A stretch of DNA of 64,000 bases from ATM1 sp003577165 (GCA_030263715.1 SZPM01000012.1:1-64000); one strand, 5' to 3'; positions 23,301-33,138 are shown, counted from the stretch's first letter. Numbers and translations: made by a program. Notes: generated from the sequence alone by a model not told the origin.

Positions 23301-25667
23301 ATGCTCGAACGGCCGCGGATCGAAAGTGTGCTGGAGTTCGAGCGTGTCATCGAGGACGTGTCCGCTCGCTGCGCATCGCTCCTCGGCGTGGAGCGGCTCC
23401 GAGAAACTCGACCGTCGTTCGATGCCGAGACTGTCACCGGGCGGCTGCAGGAAACCGAAGAAGCGCGACTCATCGTTTCCCTGGGCGACCTGCCCGCGAT
23501 CGGCGCCGCGCGCGACGTTCGATCGCATGTGCTCGATGCTGCGAAGGGCGGGCAGATAGGAGGAGAGGAGATGTTCCGAGTGGGGGAATCTCTCGCGGCC
23601 CTCTCCAGGCTGCGAGCGTTTCTCCTCCATCACCGCGAGCGGGCGCCTCGACTTTGGGCGAAGGGCGAGCAGCTCCCCTATTTGGACTCACTCGAAAAGC
23701 AAATCTTCAAGACGGTCGCGCCGGATGGCACGGTGTTGGACTCCGCAAGCCCTGAACTTGCGAGACTTCGGTCCCAACGGCGCACGCACCAGAACCGTCT
23801 AATCGCGAAACTTCAGTCGCTCATCAGCGGCCCCTTTCGTTCTGCGCTGCAGGAGCCGCTCTATACCCAACGGGGGGGGCGCTACGTTCTCCCCGTCAAG
23901 GCCGGCCACCAAGGCCAGGTGAAGGGCATCGTGCACGATGCCAGTGCCTCCGGTCAAACCGTATACATAGAGCCTGAGGCTGTGATCGCTGAGTCGAACA
24001 AACTCCGAGAGATCGAAGCGTATGAGACCGAAGAGATCGATCGCATCCTCTCAGAACTGTCCCGCAAAGTCGGCGAGCATGGTGAGGAGATCGCGGCGGG
24101 CCTCGAATCGCTTGGCGAAATCGACGCGACTTTGGCGAAAGCAAAATACGCGCTCGATCGGAACGCCGCGACGCCGACGATCACGGGCAAGGGCCGACTT
24201 GCTGTCCGTCAGGGCCACCATCCTTTGATTCCGATGGAGGTCTCTGTGCCGCTCGACATCGAGGTCGGAGGGCGAGCGCGCTCGCTCTTGATTACGGGGC
24301 CGAACACCGGTGGCAAGACGGTGGCGCTCAAACTGCTCGGGCTGTATGCGCTGATGATGGGATGCGGGATGTTTCCTCCTGCTTCGCATGTTGAATACGG
24401 TCCCTTCTCCGGAGTCTATGCGGACATCGGTGACGAGCAGAGCCTTCAACAATCGCTTTCGACTTTCAGCTCTCACCTCCGCAACATCGCTCAAGTGTTC
24501 CGTGACGCGAGGGAGTCTGCGCTCGTGCTGCTCGACGAAATCGGCGCGGGCACGGACCCACGGGAAGGCGCGGCCCTCGGACGGGCGATCCTCGAAGATC
24601 TCGCGGAGCGTGGCTGTGTGATCGCAGCAACGACGCACTTCGGCGAGTTGAAGGACTTCGCTTTTGGAAGCGGCAGGTTCTCGTGCGCGGCGATGGAGTT
24701 TGATGAGAAGACGCTTGCTCCAACATTTCGACTCGTTGCTGGCGCGTCCGGCGCAAGCCATGCTTTGGAAATCGCGAGGCGCTTTGGACTACCTGCGAAG
24801 ACGGTCGATTCCGCGGAACGCTATGTGGGTTCGGAGGTGCGAGAGGAAAGGAGCAAGGCGAAGTCCATCGATGCGAATCTGGCCGCTGCGCGCGAGGAGC
24901 GAGAGGAGGCCGAGCGACAGAGGCAAGAAGCGGAGCAAATCAAGAAGCGGGCGGAGGAGGAGTTGATCGCGCTGCGAGAGAAGGTTCAGAAGGAGCGGCG
25001 CGAACAGGCCGCCGCCATTGAGGCCGCGTTGAGAGAGTCCCGCGAGCAGTATCGCGAACTCCTGGATCGAGTGCGCGCTCTCGAAGCGACTGGAACGATC
25101 GGATCCACCGAGCGAGAGGAGGTGATTCAGTCCGGCCGCAGGCTGCTCGAAAAGGCTGAACAGAGCCGAAGTCTCGCGGCTGACGTCGTTCCCGTTGGCG
25201 AAAGCGTCGCCCTCGACGTGGGGATGACGGTGAGGATCGTTTCCACGGGCCAGGTGGGAACGGTCGTGCGTGTGGCAAAGAGCGGGAAGATCACTGTGCA
25301 GGTCGGGATGTTCAAAGTCACGGCGGACCGTCAGGATCTGGTGCCCGTCGCGGCTCCAACGCCGACGCGCCCCGAAAGGCCTCAGCGGGCGAGTTCTCTC
25401 AGTCTGCAGAAGTCCCTGCAAGCGTCCACAGAGATCAACCTTCGCCGCCTGCGCGCCGAGGACGCAGAACTCGAACTGGAGAAGTTCTTCGATGATGCCG
25501 TGCTGGCCAACCTCCACAGTGTGCGCATCGTCCACGGGAAGGGCACGGGCACCCTCAAGCGCATCGTCCTGGACTTTCTGAGGCGGAGAGCCGACGTGGA
25601 GTCTTATCGCGAGGGGGGCGCTGGCGAAGGCGGCGCAGGCGTCACAATCGCATATCTCAAGCCATGA
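23301..25667 (+). CDS. mutS2: Endonuclease MutS2
   Basis: 788 residues, normal for MutS2. The core ATPase has Walker A GPNTGGKTVALK, then STFSSHL and LLDEIGAGTDPREGAAL. A long Arg/Glu-rich coiled coil (about 520-620) is the family insert. The C-terminal Smr domain ends in VRIVHGKGTGTLKRIV, the nicking-endonuclease motif. MutS2 acts on branched DNA or collided ribosomes rather than mismatches. The ATG at 23301 is where homology begins; the frame open further upstream lies antisense to fabD. The stop overlaps cdd by four bases. Confidence 0.96.
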   Translation: MLERPRIESVLEFERVIEDVSARCASLLGVERLRETRPSFDAETVTGRLQETEEARLIVSLGDLPAIGAARDVRSHVLDAAKGGQIGGEEMFRVGESLAALSRLRAFLLHHRERAPRLWAKGEQLPYLDSLEKQIFKTVAPDGTVLDSASPELARLRSQRRTHQNRLIAKLQSLISGPFRSALQEPLYTQRGGRYVLPVKAGHQGQVKGIVHDASASGQTVYIEPEAVIAESNKLREIEAYETEEIDRILSELSRKVGEHGEEIAAGLESLGEIDATLAKAKYALDRNAATPTITGKGRLAVRQGHHPLIPMEVSVPLDIEVGGRARSLLITGPNTGGKTVALKLLGLYALMMGCGMFPPASHVEYGPFSGVYADIGDEQSLQQSLSTFSSHLRNIAQVFRDARESALVLLDEIGAGTDPREGAALGRAILEDLAERGCVIAATTHFGELKDFAFGSGRFSCAAMEFDEKTLAPTFRLVAGASGASHALEIARRFGLPAKTVDSAERYVGSEVREERSKAKSIDANLAAAREEREEAERQRQEAEQIKKRAEEELIALREKVQKERREQAAAIEAALRESREQYRELLDRVRALEATGTIGSTEREEVIQSGRRLLEKAEQSRSLAADVVPVGESVALDVGMTVRIVSTGQVGTVVRVAKSGKITVQVGMFKVTADRQDLVPVAAPTPTRPERPQRASSLSLQKSLQASTEINLRRLRAEDAELELEKFFDDAVLANLHSVRIVHGKGTGTLKRIVLDFLRRRADVESYREGGAGEGGAGVTIAYLKP

Positions 25668-26050
25668 ACGACGCTCTGATTCAGGCGGCCATCGAAGCGA
25701 GGCAGTTCGCCTATGCTCCGTACTCCGAATTTCGGGTTGGGGCGGCCGTCGAGGCAGCCGGGGGTGAAGTGTTCACGGGCTGCAACGTCGAGAACGCCTC
25801 GATCGGCTTGACGACGTGCGCCGAGCGGAACGCGATCGCGGCGATGATCCGCGGGGGGGAGACGAAGTGGACGCGCATCGCGATTGCAACCGAGAACGGC
25901 GCGCGGCCGTGCGGAGCCTGCCTCCAAGTGCTGCAGGAGTTCGCGTCCGACCCGGCGCAATGCAGGGCGATCCTCATCGCGGGAGAGACTCCCGTGGCGG
26001 ATTTCAAGTTTGTGGAGTTGCTCCCGCACCCGTTTGAATCACGCGGGTAA
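25664..26050 (+). CDS. cdd: Cytidine deaminase
   Basis: 128 residues, the small tetrameric type. It deaminates cytidine and deoxycytidine to uridines for salvage. CNVENASIGLTTCAERNAI contains the substrate-binding Asn-Glu, the first zinc Cys and the catalytic Glu (TCAE). RPCGACLQVLQEF supplies the other two zinc cysteines. The YAPYSEFRVGAAV opening is canonical. ATGA overlap with the mutS2 stop. It ends convergently with rfbD, overlapping by 12 bases. Confidence 0.97.
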   Translation: MNDALIQAAIEARQFAYAPYSEFRVGAAVEAAGGEVFTGCNVENASIGLTTCAERNAIAAMIRGGETKWTRIAIATENGARPCGACLQVLQEFASDPAQCRAILIAGETPVADFKFVELLPHPFESRG

Positions 26051-26953
26051 GGGCTGTAGTTCGGATACGAAACGAGCGACGGCATCGCGCCAATCCGGGA
26101 GCCGCTCGAATCCGAGGGAGCAGTATTTGTCCGTGCAGAGCACGCTGTAATTCGGCCTCTGCGCCTTTGTGGGCCAATCCTCGGTGCGGATCGGCAACAC
26201 CGCGGCCTCTGCGCGGGCTCGGAGTTCCGACTCCTCCTGTCGGCTCTCACTCGAGTGTGACGATCTCAAGAGGTGCGCGAAAATCGTTTCGACGGCGAGT
26301 TCGCGCCAGGAAGCTTGTCCTGCGTTTACGATGTGATAGACGCCAGGCGGCGCGTTGTTTCCGATGAGGTTTGTAATTGCTTCAGAAATGTCTCTCGTGT
26401 AGGTTGGAGATCCCACCTGATCGTCCACGACTCGAAGTTGGCGACCGGACTCGAAAGCGGAGAGGATCGTTCTCGGGAAACACTTGCCGAATGCGCCGAA
26501 CAGCCAAGCAGTCCGAACTACGACGCCGTCGGGGTTCTCCTTCTGCAGAAGCCGCTCGCCTTGGAGTTTGCTTCTCCCATAGTTGCCGATGGGGTTCGGT
26601 TCATCGGATTCTGTGTAGGGCCGTTGCTTCGCGCCATCGAAGACGAAGTCTGTGCTTAGATGCAGAATTCGCGCTCCGATGCGCCTTGCATGACGAGCGA
26701 GCGTGAATGGCGCGACGGCATTGAGGTAATTCGCTTCGTACTGTTCGGACTCTGCTTCGTCCACCTTCGTGTATGCCGCGCAGTTAACGATCCAGTCCGC
26801 CGACACATTGAGGAAGAAAGCATCGATTGAAGGGCCGCTCGACAGATCGAGATCGTTGCGATTGGGACAGTCAACAACGTGTCCCTCGGCTTGCATCGCT
26901 CGACGCAAATCCACGCCCAACATTCCCGTGCCGCCTGTTAGCAGGATTCTCAT
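26039..26953 (-). CDS. rfbD: dTDP-4-dehydrorhamnose reductase RfbD
   Basis: 304 residues. This extended-SDR enzyme reduces dTDP-4-dehydrorhamnose to dTDP-L-rhamnose for surface polysaccharides. GGTGMLGVDL is the cofactor motif. STDFVFDGAKQRPYTESDEPNPIGNYGRSK carries the Thr-Tyr-Lys set across two short blocks, and VVRTAWLFG and VVDDQVGSPTYT are diagnostic for RfbD. No rfbA, rfbB or rfbC is adjacent, so the pathway is split in this genome. Confidence 0.93.
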   Translation of the reverse strand: MRILLTGGTGMLGVDLRRAMQAEGHVVDCPNRNDLDLSSGPSIDAFFLNVSADWIVNCAAYTKVDEAESEQYEANYLNAVAPFTLARHARRIGARILHLSTDFVFDGAKQRPYTESDEPNPIGNYGRSKLQGERLLQKENPDGVVVRTAWLFGAFGKCFPRTILSAFESGRQLRVVDDQVGSPTYTRDISEAITNLIGNNAPPGVYHIVNAGQASWRELAVETIFAHLLRSSHSSESRQEESELRARAEAAVLPIRTEDWPTKAQRPNYSVLCTDKYCSLGFERLPDWRDAVARFVSELQPLPA

Positions 26954-26999
26954 TGCGCGTCTCGCGTGACCTGAGTGTACCTTCGGGGTATCTTGGCCC

Positions 27000-27491
27000 G
27001 TGTCCCTCCAGATTCGCGCCTACGTTCCAGGTGATGAGCCTGCCATCGAGGCTGTCATTCGATCCGTGTTCGAGGAGCACGATTTCCTTTATGAGCCCGA
27101 GGGCTATAACGCGGATGTGTCGAGGATTGCCGAGGAGTACCTGGCCGGAGGGGGGTTCTGGGTTTTGGCCGACGGGGACCGCATCGTCGGCACGGTCGCG
27201 ATCAAGAGGTTGACTGAAGAGAGGTGCGAACTGTATCGCCTGTATCTTCTGCCCGAGTTCCGAGGATCAGGCCAAGGAATGAGGCTGTTGCGGCACGCGG
27301 TGGACGAGGCAAAGCGTCTCGGCTTCCACGACATGGAGATTTGGTCTGACAAAGTGCTCACGCTCGCGCACAGGCTGTACACTCGAATCGGCGCGCGATC
27401 CATCGGCGATCGATCCTGTACCTATGCGAGCGGCGCGCAATCTTACGAAGAGTGGGGATTCGTTCTCGACCTTGAGTCGGCAGACTTTTAG
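27000..27491 (+). CDS. GNAT-family N-acetyltransferase
   Basis: 163 residues covering one GNAT fold. The acetyl-CoA pyrophosphate loop is the LPEFRGSGQGMRLL segment (R-G-x-G-x-G variant), preceded by the beta-4 strand CELYRLYL. LAHRLYTRIGA is the usual C-terminal helix and turn. The GTG start follows a TATCTT box (26989-26994) by five bases, the leaderless arrangement. The acceptor substrate cannot be told from the sequence. It ends four bases past the trpA stop on the opposite strand. Confidence 0.85.
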   Translation: MSLQIRAYVPGDEPAIEAVIRSVFEEHDFLYEPEGYNADVSRIAEEYLAGGGFWVLADGDRIVGTVAIKRLTEERCELYRLYLLPEFRGSGQGMRLLRHAVDEAKRLGFHDMEIWSDKVLTLAHRLYTRIGARSIGDRSCTYASGAQSYEEWGFVLDLESADF

Positions 27492-28276
27492 CGAGTCCCG
27501 GACTTCAGCCGCGCGACTTCGGCGCGAAGAGTCTCTTCGCAGTGCGGACGGCCCCAGCACTCGTGAATTAACTTCACGACGTGACTCCCCACGACGGCTC
27601 CGTCTGCGACGCCGCACACCATGCGCACATGATCTGCGTTGGAGATTCCAAAGCCCACGCAGATCGGCAAAGACGTGACTTTGCGCACGCGCGCGACGAG
27701 ATCCGTGACCTCTCTGGGCACTTCGCGCTCCGACCCCGTGACGCCCGTTCGCGAAACGCAATACACGAACCCTGTAGCTGCGCCGCAGGCGCATCGCAGC
27801 CGATCGTCTGTGCTAGTCGGAGCGGCGAGGAAGATGGTGTCGAGTCCTGCAGCGTGCGCGTGCTGTTTCCACTCCTCGCCCCCTTCCGGCGTGAGGTCGC
27901 TGAGGAGCACGCCATCCGCACCAGAATCCGCGACTTCTTGGGCGAATCGCTGAAATCCATGCCGCATGGCCGTGTTCGTATAGCCCATGTAGACGATCGG
28001 GACGGTGATGTTCGCGCTCTTTACGGCTTCGAATATCTCGCTGACCTTCGTTCCGCGGTCAAGCGCGCGTTGGCTGCTCTCTTGGATGGTCGGGCCGTCC
28101 GCGATCGGGTCGCTGAACGGGATGCCCACTTCGATGATGTCCGCGCCGCCGGCCTCGAGGTTCTCGAGAATCGCAGGCAGTTGGCCGACATCCGGATCGC
28201 CCCCGGTCACGAAACAGACGAGCGCCTTTTCATTCGATGCGGCCAGGTGAGCGAAGCGATCGGCGATCCGGGACAC
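27488..28276 (-). CDS. trpA: Tryptophan synthase alpha chain
   Basis: 262 residues. TrpA cleaves indole-3-glycerol phosphate to indole, which is passed to TrpB. FVTGGDPDV opens the barrel, DIIEVGIPFSDPIADGP contains the catalytic Glu and Asp, and ICVGFGISNADHV plus GAVVGSHVV form the phosphate site. It stands alone, without trpB upstream; trpE and trpG are about 15-18 kb away. TAAACT (minus, 28289-28284) ends seven bases before the GTG start, the leaderless pattern. Confidence 0.96.
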   Translation of the reverse strand: MSRIADRFAHLAASNEKALVCFVTGGDPDVGQLPAILENLEAGGADIIEVGIPFSDPIADGPTIQESSQRALDRGTKVSEIFEAVKSANITVPIVYMGYTNTAMRHGFQRFAQEVADSGADGVLLSDLTPEGGEEWKQHAHAAGLDTIFLAAPTSTDDRLRCACGAATGFVYCVSRTGVTGSEREVPREVTDLVARVRKVTSLPICVGFGISNADHVRMVCGVADGAVVGSHVVKLIHECWGRPHCEETLRAEVARLKSGTR

Positions 28277-28347
28277 GCTCGGCAGTTTACCGATGGATTC
28301 CGTAGAGCCGACACGGAACGCCCGCCCACAGCGTCCATCTGGTTGGA

Positions 28348-29907
28348 ATGCTTGCAGGAGTAATCGCGTTAGCCTTGGCGCAGAGCGGGCTGTTCGACCA
28401 AGGGACCTTCACTACCTACTTGTCGGGAGGAGAGATTTCGACGGAAGGTTTTCGGATGTTGGAAAGTGGGAAGAGCAGTTCGCTCATCTCCACGAAGACA
28501 GCCGGTGGATCGAAACTTAGCGTGAAGACGGAACTTCTCGTCGAGGGTGGGAGAGTTTCGTCCGCAACGGTGAACATCGTCTCCGTTCGAACGTACCGCC
28601 TGCAGAGAACGCCGGAAGGCCATCTGGTGGACAGTGGCGGAAAGCGCATCGCCGATGCGCAAAGGTCGGTCTTCTGCGTCGAGCCATACGCTTGGCATCA
28701 AATCTCGCATCTCCTGAGGGCGTATGAGGGTTCGACCGAACTCGCCTACGATGTCATCGCTCCTTCGTTGGGAGAGATACACCGATGGACAGTGCTGAAG
28801 TCGGGTGCGCTGCAGGACACTTCCGGCGAACTTCAGCGGTGGCAACTTTCGATGAACGGGCGGAGCGCGATGCTTGTCTCGGACCGAGACGGAAGAGTCT
28901 TGTACGTCGAAATCCCAGATCAGAAACTCGAAGTAGTGCGCAAGGGATACGAGCGGCTCAGGACAGCGCTGAGCGCTCCCACTCCGCGCCCTGACCTGCA
29001 GCCAAATCGGGAGAAGTACCGCGAGCAGGAGATCCGCGTACTCACGTCCGCGAACGTCCTGATCGCGGGCTCGCTCATGGTTCCGGTCGAGGGCGGCAGG
29101 CATCCGGGAGTCTTGATGATCGGCGGATCAGGCCCTTCGGATCGGGACTGGGACTCGCAGCCGAGCCTGACGATGGGGATGGGTCTTCAGATCGCGGACG
29201 CGCTTGCCGGGGCCGGTTACGTCGTCCTGCGTTTCGATGACCGCGGTGTGGGTCGTTCGACCGGCCCGAAGGGCCAGTCCTTCGCCGCCGCTGTCGCCGA
29301 CTCTCGCTCCCTCGCCAACTACTTGAAATCGCGGTCGGAGGTCGACCCGTTCCGAGTGTACATTTTAGGACACAGCGAAGGCGCGGTGGCCGCGCTCAAA
29401 CTCCTTGCGGAGGACGCGTGGCTGAAGGGCGGCATTCTCATCGGATGCCCGTCGAAGTCGCTGGATCGCGTCCTGCTCGAGCAACTGAACGCGCAGCAGG
29501 CCGACGACCGGCTGCCCCAGGCGATTCGAGATCAGGCCTCCGCGAAGATCCCGAAGGTGACCGAGGCGATCGCGAAGGCGACTGCCGGGGAGGCAGGGAG
29601 CGTGGACGGCATCGAACTCGCCTGGCTCCGGGAGCACATGAACCTCGATCCGACGAAACTCGCTTCGCAGGTGTCCGATCCCGTGCTCCTCGTTCAAGGG
29701 TTAGAGGACCTACAAGTGCTGTCCCGGAACGCCGCGGAATTGAAGGCGGCGTTCGGCGAGAAGGCGACGGTGGAGTACGTTCCCGGCGCGACTCACTACC
29801 TCGCGCCGTTCCCGTACGGGGTCACTGCGGCGTCGCCCGAAGATCAAGGCAAGGTGTCGCCCGGCGCTCTCTCCGCGATCGTGGGATGGCTGAAATCTCG
29901 GGGCTAA
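28348..29907 (+). CDS. Secreted alpha/beta hydrolase with N-terminal beta domain
   Basis: 519 residues. A very short hydrophobic start (MLAGVIALALAQSG) looks like a signal peptide cut after AQS. Residues ~20-215 are beta-rich without a recognised family. Residues ~225-519 are an alpha/beta hydrolase: GGSGPSDRDWDSQ near the oxyanion region, GHSEGAVAA with the nucleophile serine, VQGLEDLQVL with the acid and GATHYL with the histidine. The core resembles the S9/BAAT-like esterases exported by many soil bacteria. The substrate is unknown. A similar but separately built hydrolase lies at 58,622. Confidence 0.82.
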   Translation: MLAGVIALALAQSGLFDQGTFTTYLSGGEISTEGFRMLESGKSSSLISTKTAGGSKLSVKTELLVEGGRVSSATVNIVSVRTYRLQRTPEGHLVDSGGKRIADAQRSVFCVEPYAWHQISHLLRAYEGSTELAYDVIAPSLGEIHRWTVLKSGALQDTSGELQRWQLSMNGRSAMLVSDRDGRVLYVEIPDQKLEVVRKGYERLRTALSAPTPRPDLQPNREKYREQEIRVLTSANVLIAGSLMVPVEGGRHPGVLMIGGSGPSDRDWDSQPSLTMGMGLQIADALAGAGYVVLRFDDRGVGRSTGPKGQSFAAAVADSRSLANYLKSRSEVDPFRVYILGHSEGAVAALKLLAEDAWLKGGILIGCPSKSLDRVLLEQLNAQQADDRLPQAIRDQASAKIPKVTEAIAKATAGEAGSVDGIELAWLREHMNLDPTKLASQVSDPVLLVQGLEDLQVLSRNAAELKAAFGEKATVEYVPGATHYLAPFPYGVTAASPEDQGKVSPGALSAIVGWLKSRG

Positions 29908-29968
29908 TTACCGTAGGCCAATCGAGCCGACAATCAACGGTGGGGCGAACGCCCCTAAAGGCACCTGC

Positions 29969-30700
29969 ATGTCGGACTCGAACCCTGTCATCGAACTGTC
30001 CCCGGGCCAGGTCGTCCAACTTGGGCGCGCCTCCGCTCAAACGGTCGACTCATTCGAGGTCGAGGTCGTTTCGCACTCGTCGGGAGCGCTAACCCTCAGG
30101 GGGCCGACCGACCTGGCCATGCTTCGCCACGGGAGTTCGGTGTTCATCGACCCGCAGATCGAGGGGGCGTCGCTCGGATGGGGCATTGTGGGGATTCACA
30201 CTCTGCACGGCGATCACACGGTGCTTCCCGTTGAGTCGCTCCGATGGGAGGCGGGAAGCGCCACCCGCGCGCAGCGAATTCCGTGCAGCGTTCGCGTGAT
30301 CGTCACTCACGTCACGGAGCAGGACGGCGAAAGGGAAACCAAGCGCACCATCGGCACTCTGTACAACATCAGCGAAACCGGCTTGCGGATGAGGGTCCGA
30401 ACACCTCACACGGTACGAACGCTGGCACACGTTCAGATTTACTTCGAAGAGGAGCCCGTCATCGCCCTCGTTCGGATTGTGAGGGTGGTCAACGGCACGG
30501 AGTGCCACTCAGGCGGATTCGAAGTGGGCGCGACGTTCATCAAGTTCTTGTCGGGTCAGGAAATCCTCACATCCTTCCTTCATCGGCATGCGGAGTCTGA
30601 AGAGAGCGGCTCTGCAGAGGGGGGGGCGGATGAGGCCGAGCCTAAAGAGGCAGCCGAGCCCACGGAAGAGACGCCGCAAAAAGAAGAAGGGGCTGCATAA
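29969..30700 (+). CDS. PilZ-domain (YcgR-like) c-di-GMP receptor
   Basis: 243 residues. Residues ~1-95 resemble the YcgR N-terminal beta barrel. Residues ~97-205 form a PilZ domain with the c-di-GMP ligands RAQRIPCSVR (R-x3-R) and NISETGLRMR (N-x-S-x2-G). The last ~35 residues are a Glu/Ala/Ser/Pro-rich disordered tail. Such proteins sense cyclic di-GMP and adjust motility, exopolysaccharide or secretion. No flagellar or pilus gene is nearby, so the target is open. Confidence 0.88.
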   Translation: MSDSNPVIELSPGQVVQLGRASAQTVDSFEVEVVSHSSGALTLRGPTDLAMLRHGSSVFIDPQIEGASLGWGIVGIHTLHGDHTVLPVESLRWEAGSATRAQRIPCSVRVIVTHVTEQDGERETKRTIGTLYNISETGLRMRVRTPHTVRTLAHVQIYFEEEPVIALVRIVRVVNGTECHSGGFEVGATFIKFLSGQEILTSFLHRHAESEESGSAEGGADEAEPKEAAEPTEETPQKEEGAA

Positions 30701-30748
30701 CGCAGCCCGCTACCAATCCATGACGGGGCGGGGGCCCCAAGACCCAAG

Positions 30749-32164
30749 ATGGTTTCTCATGAGAATTTTCAGTACGACCTGATCGTCATCGGCAGCGGGC
30801 CGGCCGGACACCACGGTGCGATCCAGGCAGCGAAACTGGGGCATCGGGTCGCCATCGTCGAGCGCGAGAAGTGCGTCGGAGGCGTCTGTTTCAATACGGG
30901 CACCGTGCCCTCCAAAACGCTCCGCGAGGCGGTTCTGTTTTTGTCGGGGTTTCGACAGCGCGGGCTCTACGGTTACAGTTATCGCGTCAAGAGCGACTTG
31001 ACGATTCAGGATTTACTGTACCGATGCGAGCGAGTCGTCAATCAAGAGGTCGACGTGTATCGGGCTCAGTTCGGGCGCAACGGGGTTGACGTTTTGCAGG
31101 GCCGCGCAGAGCTGACGGGGCCGAACTCAGTGCGGGTCACTGGCCCGGACGGCATTCACGAGTTTTCGACGCGATACGTTTTGCTCGCTGTCGGAACCGT
31201 TCCCGCACAGTCCGCGGACTTCCCTGTCGACGGCGAGAGAATCATCGACGCTGACGGGGTGTTCTCGCTTCGCAAAGTTCCCAGGACTATGATCGTCGTC
31301 GGAGCCGGCGTCATTGGGTTGGAGTATGCGAGCATGTTCGCCACGCTCGGCGTGCATGTGACCGTGATGGAGAAGCGAAGTACGTTTCTTGAATTCCTCG
31401 ACGGCGAGATCGTCGAGGCGTTGAAGTATCACATGCGCGACATGGGAGTCGTATTCCGACTCGGCGAAGAGGTGGAGCGTGTGGAAAGGGACGGCGATGA
31501 AGTCGTCGCCCATACGAAGAGCAACAAACTTCTCAGAGCCGAAACCGTTTTGTACGCCGTGGGTCGTCAGGGCAACACACGCGACCTTAACCTCGGTGCA
31601 GCTGGATTAGAAGCCGATTCTCGTGGCCGTCTCACCGTGGACGAGGACTACAGAACGGCCGTGCCCACTGTCTTCGCGGCAGGAGACGTGATTGGGTTTC
31701 CGAGTCTCGCCTCGACGTCCATGGAGCAGGGGCGCATTGCGGCGGCCCGAGCGTTCGGCGTTGCGGATGCGGTGGTCGCGAAGCAGGTGCCTTACGGAAT
31801 CTACACGATTCCGGAAATCTCCTTCGTCGGCAAGACGGAAGAGGAGTTAACCAGCGAGTCGGTTCCCTACGAGTGCGGCATGGCTCACTATCGTGAAATC
31901 GCGCGCGGCAATATCATCGGCGATACGACTGGGCGGCTCAAGCTCATCTTCCACCGCGAGACGGAGCAACTCTTGGGCGTTCACATCATCGGCGAGGGTG
32001 CGACCGAACTCGTGCACATCGGTCAAGCGGTGCTCGCGCTCGAAGGAAGCGTGAGGTACTTCGTCGATCAAGTCTTCAACTACCCAACACTCGCGGAGTG
32101 CTATAAGGTCGCCGCGCTTCACGGTCTCAACAAACTCGCTTGGCGATCCACGCGGGCGGCTTAG
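30749..32164 (+). CDS. sthA: Soluble pyridine nucleotide transhydrogenase SthA
   Basis: 471 residues. It is a flavoprotein that exchanges hydride between NADPH and NAD+. VIGSGPAGHHGAIQAAKLG binds FAD, and VVGAGVIGLEYASMFATLG binds NAD(P). The family's distinguishing feature is CFNTGTVPSKTL: only the first of the two redox cysteines of glutathione-reductase-like enzymes is kept, the second being Thr. FAAGDVIGFP and the dimerisation domain (IYTIPEISFVG) complete it. The start at 30749 is the ATG closest to homology. Confidence 0.95.
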   Translation: MVSHENFQYDLIVIGSGPAGHHGAIQAAKLGHRVAIVEREKCVGGVCFNTGTVPSKTLREAVLFLSGFRQRGLYGYSYRVKSDLTIQDLLYRCERVVNQEVDVYRAQFGRNGVDVLQGRAELTGPNSVRVTGPDGIHEFSTRYVLLAVGTVPAQSADFPVDGERIIDADGVFSLRKVPRTMIVVGAGVIGLEYASMFATLGVHVTVMEKRSTFLEFLDGEIVEALKYHMRDMGVVFRLGEEVERVERDGDEVVAHTKSNKLLRAETVLYAVGRQGNTRDLNLGAAGLEADSRGRLTVDEDYRTAVPTVFAAGDVIGFPSLASTSMEQGRIAAARAFGVADAVVAKQVPYGIYTIPEISFVGKTEEELTSESVPYECGMAHYREIARGNIIGDTTGRLKLIFHRETEQLLGVHIIGEGATELVHIGQAVLALEGSVRYFVDQVFNYPTLAECYKVAALHGLNKLAWRSTRAA

Positions 32165-32218
32165 GAAACCTCCGAGCGGTGACTCGGCCATAATCCTCCC
32201 AGTCTTGAGGGGAGGCGT

Positions 32219-33022
32219 ATGGCACGCATTATCATTCTCATTGTCGTCGGCATCTTGGCGCTCGTAGGCGGCTGCGTCGCGATGTGCGTTGGAGGAGCGT
32301 TTTGGCTCACGTCCGGGCCGGTCAAGGCGGCGGATGAGTTTTTGGAGCGCATCGCAAAGGGGGACGTGGAGGGCGCGTACGCTTCGACCCATCCTGACTT
32401 CCAGATCGCGACGTCCCTGGACGAGTTCAAAGAGTTCGTCGAAAGCCGTGAACTCCAAAAGTTTCGGTCCGCGAGTTGGTCGTCGAGGTCGGTGGATAAC
32501 AGCACAGGCGAAGTTCGTGGAACGGTCGAAATCGAAGGTGTCGGGCCGGTCAAGGCGTTCATCGTGCTGGTGAAGACGGATGAATGGCGCGTCGTCCGGG
32601 CGGTAATTGGTGAGGATGTGACGACCGGAGGCGAGGAAGTCGCTCCTACGATTCCCCAGGAGTCCGAGGTCCGGGAGATGGTCGCCGACTCGATGTCGTC
32701 GTTTGCAAACGCCGTGAACAACGGGTCGTTCGTCGAGTTCCACGCGGAGATCGCGGAGGTTTGGAAGCAGCAGATCACGGCCGAGGAGTTGAAGGCCGTT
32801 TTCCGCGAGTTCATCGAGAAGAAGATCGACCTCTCGCCCGTCGCGAAGATGGAGGCTCGATTCGACCGGCGGCCCGCGCTGGAGGACACCGGTATTCTTC
32901 GCGTCGAGGGTCACTTCGAGTCGCAGCCGGTGACTCGTTTCAATCTGGGCTATCTACTGGAAGCGGGCGCGTGGCGTCTTGCGAGCATCAGCGTGAATCT
33001 CGGCAACTCGTCATCGGGCTAA
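32219..33022 (+). CDS. Membrane-anchored protein with two NTF2-like repeats
   Basis: 267 residues. One N-terminal helix (about 4-30, IIILIVVGILALVGGCVAM) anchors the protein. Two similar alpha+beta modules follow, about 35-130 (AADEFLERIAKGDVEGAY) and 150-262 (SFANAVNNGSFVEF), each resembling the DUF4864/DUF4878 NTF2-like fold in which a helix is followed by a curved sheet ending in WRV or WRL. The soluble part is predicted outside the cytoplasm. No enzymatic residues are evident; ligand binding is possible. GGGGAGG precedes the ATG closely. Confidence 0.7.
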   Translation: MARIIILIVVGILALVGGCVAMCVGGAFWLTSGPVKAADEFLERIAKGDVEGAYASTHPDFQIATSLDEFKEFVESRELQKFRSASWSSRSVDNSTGEVRGTVEIEGVGPVKAFIVLVKTDEWRVVRAVIGEDVTTGGEEVAPTIPQESEVREMVADSMSSFANAVNNGSFVEFHAEIAEVWKQQITAEELKAVFREFIEKKIDLSPVAKMEARFDRRPALEDTGILRVEGHFESQPVTRFNLGYLLEAGAWRLASISVNLGNSSSG

Positions 33023-33049
33023 CGCCCGAGGGCGAAAGCAAAAGGGAAA

Positions 33050-33126
33050 TGGGGCGGCGAATGGGATTTGAACCCACGACCTCCTGAGCCACAGTCAGGC
33101 GCTCTAACCCCTGAGCTACCACCGCC
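33050..33126 (-). tRNA. tRNA-His (anticodon GTG)
   Basis: The complementary strand folds into a full cloverleaf. An acceptor stem starts with an encoded extra G (the histidine-specific G-1 paired with C73), followed by D arm GCTC/GAGC and anticodon arm CCTGA-CTGTGGC-TCAGG with anticodon GTG. The T arm has TTCAAAT, and the 3' CCA is encoded. It is transcribed away from tilS from a shared 56-base spacer. Confidence 0.97.
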
Positions 33127-33138
33127 GTGAGAGACGGA